Positions 57,870 to 64,000 of a stretch of DNA of 64,000 nucleotides are shown one piece after another. Location of the stretch: assembly GCF_016195855.1 (NCBI RefSeq), contig NZ_JACPYU010000016.1, positions 609,420 through 673,419 on the forward strand. The letters run 5' to 3'. The DNA is from Aquabacterium sp. Its GTDB lineage: Bacteria; Pseudomonadota; Gammaproteobacteria; Burkholderiales; Burkholderiaceae_C. The position numbers and the translations under genes were made by a program. How positions within the stretch are numbered: the stretch's first letter is position 1; every line of letters begins with the position of its first letter. The notes under the pieces were generated by a model. It did no database searches, had not been told where the DNA came from, and worked only from the letters and a program-made list of their open reading frames with translations.

Positions 57870-60800
57870 ATGAAGCGCAAGGCCCCGTCTCTGCTCGCTT
57901 TGTTCGGACGCCCTGCCAAAGCAGCGGTCGAGGCGCGCTTTGATGGCCGGCTGGAAGAGCTGGAGCCCCGCATCCTGTTCAGCGCTGACGCCACCGCGCT
58001 GCTTGTCGACCCCACGGCCACACCGGCTGCCGACCTGAGCGGGGCGATCCAGCAGGTGCTGCCACCGGCGACGCCGACGCCGACGCAAGCTCAGACACCC
58101 GCCGCGCAAACCGCACTAGCTGAACAGGGTGCCCAGGCCCGCACCGCCACCGGCAGCACCGAGCTGGTGTTTGTGGACGCACGGGTGCCTGACGCCCAGG
58201 CGCTCATGTCGCAGATCCTGGCGCAGCAGGATGGCACGCACACCCTGGAAATCCATTGGCTGAACGCCGACCGCGACGGTGTGGCGCAGATCACCGAGGT
58301 CTTGCAGGGGCGCCATGACGTGTCGGCCCTGCACCTGATCAGCCACGGCTCGGACGGCAATGTGCAATTGGGCAACACCTGGCTCAATGAAGCCACCCTG
58401 CCCAGCCACCTGCAGGCCTTGAGCAGCTGGCAAAGCGCCCTCACCGCCGACGCCGACATCCTGATCTATGGCTGCGACGTGGCCCAGACCGCTGCAGGCC
58501 AGCATTTCGTGGACGACCTGTCCTTGCTGACCGGTGCCGATGTGGCCGCCAGTGACAACAAGACCGGCGCGGCCACATTGGGCGGCGACTGGTCGCTGGA
58601 ATACCAGGCTGGCGTGATCCAGTCCTTCCTGTTCCAGCCAAGCGCGACCTTCCCGCAGTGGAACCACGTGCTGGCCTCCCTCACCCTGCAGGATGGCAGC
58701 AACAGCTATACCGGCACCACCGATACCTATCTGCACACCAGCATGGGTATCGCAGACAACACCGACTTCAGCACCTCCACGACCTTGCTGGCAGGGGAAG
58801 ACGGCACGGGCGGACAGGCCCAGACCCTGATCCGCTTTGACAACCTGGTCGGCACGGGCGCCAACCAGATCGCGACGGGGTCGACCATCACGGCCGTGAC
58901 CTTGACCCTGCAGATCACGACCGCCAGCACTTTCACCAACCCGACCTTCGACTTCCACCGCATGCTGGTGTCCTGGTCGGACACCTCGACCTGGGACTCG
59001 ATGGGATCGGGCATCTCGCTGGGCACGGAGGCCTCCAACACCACGGATGGCAGCATCACCGAGAGCGGCACCGGCAGCTACACCATCGCCTCCAATGCCA
59101 ATATGGTGGCGACGGTGCAGGGCTGGATCAACAACCCGTCATCCAACTATGGCTGGTACACCGACAACGGCAGCTATTCGGCTCGGATTGCCTGGGGATC
59201 GGCAGAAAACGGCACGCTCGCTTATCGCCCCAAGCTGACGATCACCTACACGCCGCCTACGCCCCCCTCGATGGACCTGGACGCCAACAACAGCTCGGGT
59301 GCGGCGGGCAACAACTACAGCGGCGCCTTTGTCGAAAACAGCCCGGCTGTCAAGGTGGCAGACAGCGATGCCACGATCACCGCCGGCGGCTCCAGCTCGT
59401 TCACGGGCATGACGGTGACGCTGGGCGCCGTGCCGGATGGTGCGGCCGAATCCTTGGCCGCCACGACCACGGGCACCAACATCACGGCCTCGTATTCGGC
59501 TGGCGTATTGACGCTCTCTGGCACGGACACGGCGGCCAACTACCAGTCCGTCCTGCGCAGCATCACGTACAACAACACCTCGGACACACCCAACACAAGC
59601 GCGCGCGGCCTCACGATCGTGCTGACCGATGCCAATGGGCAGACGGCCAGCGCGACGTCGTCGCTGTCGGTCACCGCCACGAATGATGCACCGGTCATCA
59701 CCAGCAATGGCGGCGGGGCCACGGCCAGCATCAGCGTGGCCGAGACGCTGACCGCCGTGACCACGGTGACCTCCACCGATCCGGAAGGCACCGCGCGCAG
59801 CTATTCGATCGTGGCCGGTGGCGACGGCGCCAAGTTCAGCATCAACGCCAGCACAGGCGTGCTGACTTTTGTCAGTGCACCAGACTTCGAGAGCCCGACT
59901 GACAGCAACACCGACAACGTCTATGTGGTCACGGTACAGGCCAGCGATGGCAGCCTGACCGATACACAGACCATCAGCGTGACCGTCACCGATGTGTCGT
60001 CGGCACTGGTGGTCACCACGACCGCCGACACCAACGACAGCGGGCTGGGCAGCAGCTTCACCGCCGAACAACTCAATGCCGTCAACGCAGGCAGCGATGG
60101 CAAGATTTCCTTGCGGGAAGCCATCATCGCGGCCAACAACACGAGCGGCACCGACACCATCTCGTTTGCCATCACCGGCGCCACCGGCAGTTATGGCGAG
60201 TACACGATCACGGCCGCCAGTGCGCTGCCCACGATCACGCAGGCCGTCAACATCAATGCCGCCACGCAAAGCGGCTATGTGGCCGGTGGCGTGCACACCG
60301 TTGTGCTGGACGGCAACGATGCCGCGGCCTTTGGGCTGGACCTTACCAACACAGCCGATGGCAGCACCATCCGTGGGTTGGTGATCCGCAACTTCACGTC
60401 TTACGGCATCTACGTCGAATCGGGATCGGACAACAACACCATCGTGGGCAACTTCATCGGCAGCTTCAATGCCGATGGCAGCAACAAGGGCGTCGGCTTT
60501 GGCAATGCCACGGCCGGCATCGTCACCTACGGCGCCAATACGTTGATTGGCGGCACCACGGCGGCAGACCGCAATGTGATCTCCGGCAACCCGGGTGGCT
60601 ACAACATCTACATGGCCACGGGCGCCAATGGCACGACCATCTCGGGCAACTACATCGGCCTGAACGCGGCGGGCACATCGGTGTTCAGCACCACCAACCC
60701 GAACTACGGGATCATGATCGAGACTTCCGCCACCAATGTGACGATTGGTGGCACGGCTTCTGGTTCGGGCAACGTGATCTCGGGCCATGTACGCGAGGGC

Positions 60801-63800
60801 ATCTGGGTCACCACCACCGGTGCGGTCACCATCCAGGGCAACTACATCGGCACCGATGTGACCGGCACGGTGGACCTGGGCAACACGCGCTATGGCATCT
60901 ACCTGGACGACACGGGGACGGCCACCATTGGCGGCACAAGCGCTGGCGCCGGCAACCTGATATCGGGCAATGACCTAGGCGGCGTCTACGCGTCTAACAA
61001 CAGCGTCACCGTGCTGGGCAACATCATTGGCCTGAACGCAGCGGGCACGGCCAAACTGGCCAATGCGGGGTCGGGCATCGAAGTGCGCACCAGCGCGGCC
61101 TCGACCATCGGTGGCAATGGCAGCGGCTACCGCAACATCATCTCGGGCAACACGGCCTACGGCATTGATGTCGAGACCAGCAATGCCCATGTCATCAAGG
61201 GCAACTACATCGGCGTGGGCGCGGACGGCGTCACCTTGCTGGGCAACACCCAGGCTGGCATCTACATCAGCGCCACGGGCACCATCGTGGGCGGCAAGAC
61301 AGCGGGTGACGGCAACATCATTGCGGGCAATGGTGGCGCAGGCATCGCGGTGGCCGGTGGCAATGGCAACCTGTTCTACCGCAACTCGATCTACAGCAAC
61401 ACCGGTATTGGCGTCGACCTGGGTAATGATGGCGTGACCGCCAACGACTACAACGATGGTGATGGTGGCCCCAACTACCAGACCAACTACCCTGTCATCA
61501 CCTCGGTGGTGACCAATGGCACCAGTACCACCATCACCGGATCGATCGATTGGTATCAGGGCCCCGACACCATCTACATCGAGCTGTACGCCAGCACCAG
61601 CAAGGATGCGACGGGGTATGGGCAAGGCAAGACCTACCTGGGCGCCGCACAGGTCACCACGACCAGCGGAACGGGCGATGCCACCTTCTCGCTGACCGTG
61701 ACCGGCGTGAGCGTGGGCGACTGGGTCAGCGCCATCGCCAACGTGGAGACTTCCTTCATTGGTGCTTCGGAGTTCTCTAAAGCAGTGCAGGCTGTTGCCC
61801 CCGCCAATGCGCCGCGCGGCCGCGTGATCTGGAACAACAACGACCGCTTCTACCAAAGCTATGCGGACTGGAGCACAACCGGCTTCAGCGGCATCGGCAC
61901 GGATGGCCTGAGCTTCAGCGACGACATCTCGATGATCACGGCGGCGGAAGCCCCCACGCGCAACGAGATCCTGTTCATCGGGTCGGCAGACGCATCGGGC
62001 AAGATCCTGGCGGGCATCTGGAACGGCAGCACGTGGTCATCGGTCATCTCCATACCTGTCGCCAGCCCGGGCGCTTCGGCACAGAACTACGACAGCTTCG
62101 CGATCACCTATGACCCGATCAGCGGCGATGCCATGATGGTCTGGGACAACGGCAACACCGGCACCACAGGCCTGTCGTATGCGACCTGGAACGGCACCAG
62201 CTGGTCGGCCATCAACACCATCACCGCACCCGTCAGCGGCGAGCCGTTGCACATGAAACTGGCCGCCAAGCCCAATAGCCACGAGATGATGCTGGCGGTG
62301 GAGACCAGCGCGGCCTCGAACAACCAGTACGCCATCGTCTGGAACGGCAGCAGCTGGGGCAATGCCCAGGCGCTGGGCACCAACACCAACGAGCAGTACT
62401 TCGAGCTGAACGTCGCTTACGAACAGCAAAGCGGCAAGGCGATGGTGGTGTACGACAACTCGGCGTCGAACTCGTCCAACGTCCAGTACCGCACCTGGAA
62501 TGGCAGCAGCTGGAGCAGCGAGGGCACGATCACGGCACCTGCGGGTGTCACCGCGACCTCTGACCTCTACAACACGGCCATCGCGTCCGACCCTGGCAGC
62601 AACCGCATTGCCATCGCAGCCAAGGACGCCGCCAACGAGACCTGGCTGGCGGTGTGGGATGGCAGCAGTTGGGGCTCGACACAACTGGCAACCACCTCGG
62701 GCGTGGACACGCCTGATCACCACGCCACCATGGCCGTCGCGTTCGAGAGCCAATCGGGCGACCTGCTGGCTGTATATGGCAAGTCAGCCGGCCCGAACGT
62801 CTACTACCGCACATGGACCAGTGGCGGCGGCTGGTCTGCCGAGAACACCGGGCCCAGCGTAGGCGGCACGGACGTCCCCTACATCAGCAAGCTGTATGCG
62901 GACCCGTACTCCAACACCATCATGCTGGGCGTGCAGGACAACGCCTATGACCTGAACTTCGTGGCCTGGGATGGCAGCGCCTGGGGCGCGGTCACGGAGC
63001 TGGACAACAACACCGTCTTCTACTACCGCGAGAACTTCACCTATGTGTGGTTCCAGAACGCGCCGGTGATCGCCAACCTGTCGGGCGACACGCTGGCCTT
63101 CACCGAAGACCAGTCCGCCCAGGTGATCGACCAGGGCACCAGTGCCACGGTCAACCTGGGTGACCAGACGCTCTACAACGGCGGCAACCTCACGGTGTCG
63201 TTCACCGCGGGCAGCACCAACGCAGAAGATGTGCTGGCCATCCGCAACCAGGGCACCGGCGCCGGACAGATCGGAGTCAGCGGTGGCAACGTGACCTACG
63301 CTGGCACCACGATCGGCACCTACACGGGCGGCAGCGCTGGCGCCAGCCTGGTGATCACGTTCAACAGCAACGCCACCGATGCGGCCGTCACCGCGCTGGT
63401 GAAGAACATCACCTACCAGAACACCAATACATCTGCGCCGTCCACCAGCACGCGCACCGTGCGTTTCGTGGCCACCAATTCGCAAGGGCAGGCCAGCGCC
63501 AACAACGATGTGTCGGTCACGGTCACGTCTGTCAACGATGCCCCGACCAACACGGTGCCCGCCGCACAAAGCGTCAACGAAGACACCACGCTGGTGTTCT
63601 CGTCGGGCAATGGCAACCTGGTGTCGATCGCCGATGTGGATGCGGGCAGCAGTTCGGTGCAGGTCACGCTCACCGTCACCAACGGCACGCTGACCCTGTC
63701 AGGCACCACGGGCCTGAGCTTCACCACGGGTGACGGCACGGCCGACTCCACCATGACCTTCACCGGCACGGTCAGCGCCATCAACACGGCCCTGGCCGGC

Positions 63801-64000
63801 ATGGGCTACAGCCCGACTGCCAACTACAACGGCTCGGCCTCGCTGACCATCCTCACCTCCGACCTGGGCAACACCGGCAGTGGCGGCACGCTCACCGACA
63901 CGGACGTGGTGAGCATCACCGTCAACGCCGTCAATGATGCGCCCATCAACAGCGTGCCCACGGCGCAAACCACCAACGAAGACACCAACCTGACCTTCTC
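57870..64000 (+). CDS. Giant modular surface protein (DUF4347, DNRLRE, cadherin-like, beta-helix, propeller, tandem-95), 3' end outside window
   Basis: Open from ATG 57870 (GGAGGG seven bases before it) through base 64000: at least 2043 residues, incomplete. Order, with rough residues: basic N-terminus and LEPRILFSAD motif (about 32-41), DUF4347 (97-257; LISHGSDGNVQLG, YGCDVAQTAAG), DNRLRE-type domain (271-461; IRFDNL, YRPKLTITY), Ig/cadherin-like domains ending in NDAP (465-710), CSLREA-type segment (LREAIIAANN, about 755) leading into a right-handed beta-helix with about six GNYIG/GNVISG repeats (855-1185), seven W-x-G-S-x-W repeats (about 1380-1700), then VTVTxxNDAP-type repeats and tandem-95-like repeats up to the edge. 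No sortase or lipobox seen. Probably type I-secreted surface adhesin; secretion genes are not in the window. Confidence 0.85.
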   Translation, partial: MKRKAPSLLALFGRPAKAAVEARFDGRLEELEPRILFSADATALLVDPTATPAADLSGAIQQVLPPATPTPTQAQTPAAQTALAEQGAQARTATGSTELVFVDARVPDAQALMSQILAQQDGTHTLEIHWLNADRDGVAQITEVLQGRHDVSALHLISHGSDGNVQLGNTWLNEATLPSHLQALSSWQSALTADADILIYGCDVAQTAAGQHFVDDLSLLTGADVAASDNKTGAATLGGDWSLEYQAGVIQSFLFQPSATFPQWNHVLASLTLQDGSNSYTGTTDTYLHTSMGIADNTDFSTSTTLLAGEDGTGGQAQTLIRFDNLVGTGANQIATGSTITAVTLTLQITTASTFTNPTFDFHRMLVSWSDTSTWDSMGSGISLGTEASNTTDGSITESGTGSYTIASNANMVATVQGWINNPSSNYGWYTDNGSYSARIAWGSAENGTLAYRPKLTITYTPPTPPSMDLDANNSSGAAGNNYSGAFVENSPAVKVADSDATITAGGSSSFTGMTVTLGAVPDGAAESLAATTTGTNITASYSAGVLTLSGTDTAANYQSVLRSITYNNTSDTPNTSARGLTIVLTDANGQTASATSSLSVTATNDAPVITSNGGGATASISVAETLTAVTTVTSTDPEGTARSYSIVAGGDGAKFSINASTGVLTFVSAPDFESPTDSNTDNVYVVTVQASDGSLTDTQTISVTVTDVSSALVVTTTADTNDSGLGSSFTAEQLNAVNAGSDGKISLREAIIAANNTSGTDTISFAITGATGSYGEYTITAASALPTITQAVNINAATQSGYVAGGVHTVVLDGNDAAAFGLDLTNTADGSTIRGLVIRNFTSYGIYVESGSDNNTIVGNFIGSFNADGSNKGVGFGNATAGIVTYGANTLIGGTTAADRNVISGNPGGYNIYMATGANGTTISGNYIGLNAAGTSVFSTTNPNYGIMIETSATNVTIGGTASGSGNVISGHVREGIWVTTTGAVTIQGNYIGTDVTGTVDLGNTRYGIYLDDTGTATIGGTSAGAGNLISGNDLGGVYASNNSVTVLGNIIGLNAAGTAKLANAGSGIEVRTSAASTIGGNGSGYRNIISGNTAYGIDVETSNAHVIKGNYIGVGADGVTLLGNTQAGIYISATGTIVGGKTAGDGNIIAGNGGAGIAVAGGNGNLFYRNSIYSNTGIGVDLGNDGVTANDYNDGDGGPNYQTNYPVITSVVTNGTSTTITGSIDWYQGPDTIYIELYASTSKDATGYGQGKTYLGAAQVTTTSGTGDATFSLTVTGVSVGDWVSAIANVETSFIGASEFSKAVQAVAPANAPRGRVIWNNNDRFYQSYADWSTTGFSGIGTDGLSFSDDISMITAAEAPTRNEILFIGSADASGKILAGIWNGSTWSSVISIPVASPGASAQNYDSFAITYDPISGDAMMVWDNGNTGTTGLSYATWNGTSWSAINTITAPVSGEPLHMKLAAKPNSHEMMLAVETSAASNNQYAIVWNGSSWGNAQALGTNTNEQYFELNVAYEQQSGKAMVVYDNSASNSSNVQYRTWNGSSWSSEGTITAPAGVTATSDLYNTAIASDPGSNRIAIAAKDAANETWLAVWDGSSWGSTQLATTSGVDTPDHHATMAVAFESQSGDLLAVYGKSAGPNVYYRTWTSGGGWSAENTGPSVGGTDVPYISKLYADPYSNTIMLGVQDNAYDLNFVAWDGSAWGAVTELDNNTVFYYRENFTYVWFQNAPVIANLSGDTLAFTEDQSAQVIDQGTSATVNLGDQTLYNGGNLTVSFTAGSTNAEDVLAIRNQGTGAGQIGVSGGNVTYAGTTIGTYTGGSAGASLVITFNSNATDAAVTALVKNITYQNTNTSAPSTSTRTVRFVATNSQGQASANNDVSVTVTSVNDAPTNTVPAAQSVNEDTTLVFSSGNGNLVSIADVDAGSSSVQVTLTVTNGTLTLSGTTGLSFTTGDGTADSTMTFTGTVSAINTALAGMGYSPTANYNGSASLTILTSDLGNTGSGGTLTDTDVVSITVNAVNDAPINSVPTAQTTNEDTNLTF

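Noticed and set aside
59139..60788. A 549-codon open frame on the - strand within the giant surface protein
   Set aside because: Repetitive Gly/Arg/His protein that is the mirror of Thr/Gly-rich repeats; no ribosome site or domain.
57870..64000. CRISPR array or tandem DNA repeat
   Set aside because: The repeats are at protein level with diverged DNA; there is no uniform repeat-spacer pattern.

Overview
The window is a high-GC, densely coded chromosomal segment of a betaproteobacterium. Gene content and order (pilMNOPQ followed by aroK, with mrcA divergent; ribF-ileS-lspA; lptM-lysA-cyaY; two OmpC-type general porins; a bacterial uracil-catabolism URC operon) point to the order Burkholderiales, perhaps an Aquabacterium/Rubrivivax/Roseateles-type genus. 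The placement is inferred from content, not from a database search.

Layout. 1-5.2 kb: 5' two thirds of a UvrD-type helicase, a DUF898/YjgN membrane protein overlapping an M48 metalloprotease, and a nitronate monooxygenase-like flavoprotein. 5.3-8.3 kb: leftward stress-type cluster (universal stress protein, YqjD-, YqjE- and YqjK-like small proteins, and a beta-CASP metallo-beta-lactamase-fold protein). 8.5-12.9 kb: valS, galU and convergent aroK. 13-20 kb: leftward type IV pilus assembly operon pilM-N-O-P-Q, followed by a lipoprotein built of bacterial Ig-like repeats. 20.3-24.7 kb: mrcA (PBP1A), cyaY, lptM and lysA. 24.7-27.3 kb: two porins. 27.4-30 kb: ruvB, tusA-like, cysM and tRNA-Leu(CAA). 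30.2-31 kb: a four-EF-hand protein. 31-35.5 kb: URC1-URC4-upp-codA pyrimidine catabolism operon. 35.7-43.1 kb: rhomboid protease, EamA transporter, DUF2189 protein, lspA, ileS and ribF. 43.2-48.9 kb: lipase-like hydrolase with a TetR regulator, a pseudouridine synthase, an MBL-fold hydrolase, a retropepsin-like protein, YajQ and MurB. 48.9-52.5 kb: a two-component system with a histidine-rich sensor, a CsgG-like lipoprotein, a small exported protein and PpnP. 52.8-55.1 kb: argG with lysine/alanine-rich tails, and a glycine-zipper protein. 55.1-64 kb: a diguanylate cyclase with two complete membrane-GGDEF modules, divergent from a giant modular surface protein that runs off the right edge.

Most of the window is housekeeping. 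The parts that look least ordinary are the doubled diguanylate cyclase next to the giant DUF4347/beta-helix/propeller protein, the Ig-repeat lipoprotein at the end of the pilus operon, the URC operon, the His/Asp/Pro-rich sensor kinase beside a CsgG-like lipoprotein, and ArgG with histone H1-like tails. No CRISPR array, insertion sequence, integrase or rRNA was seen.
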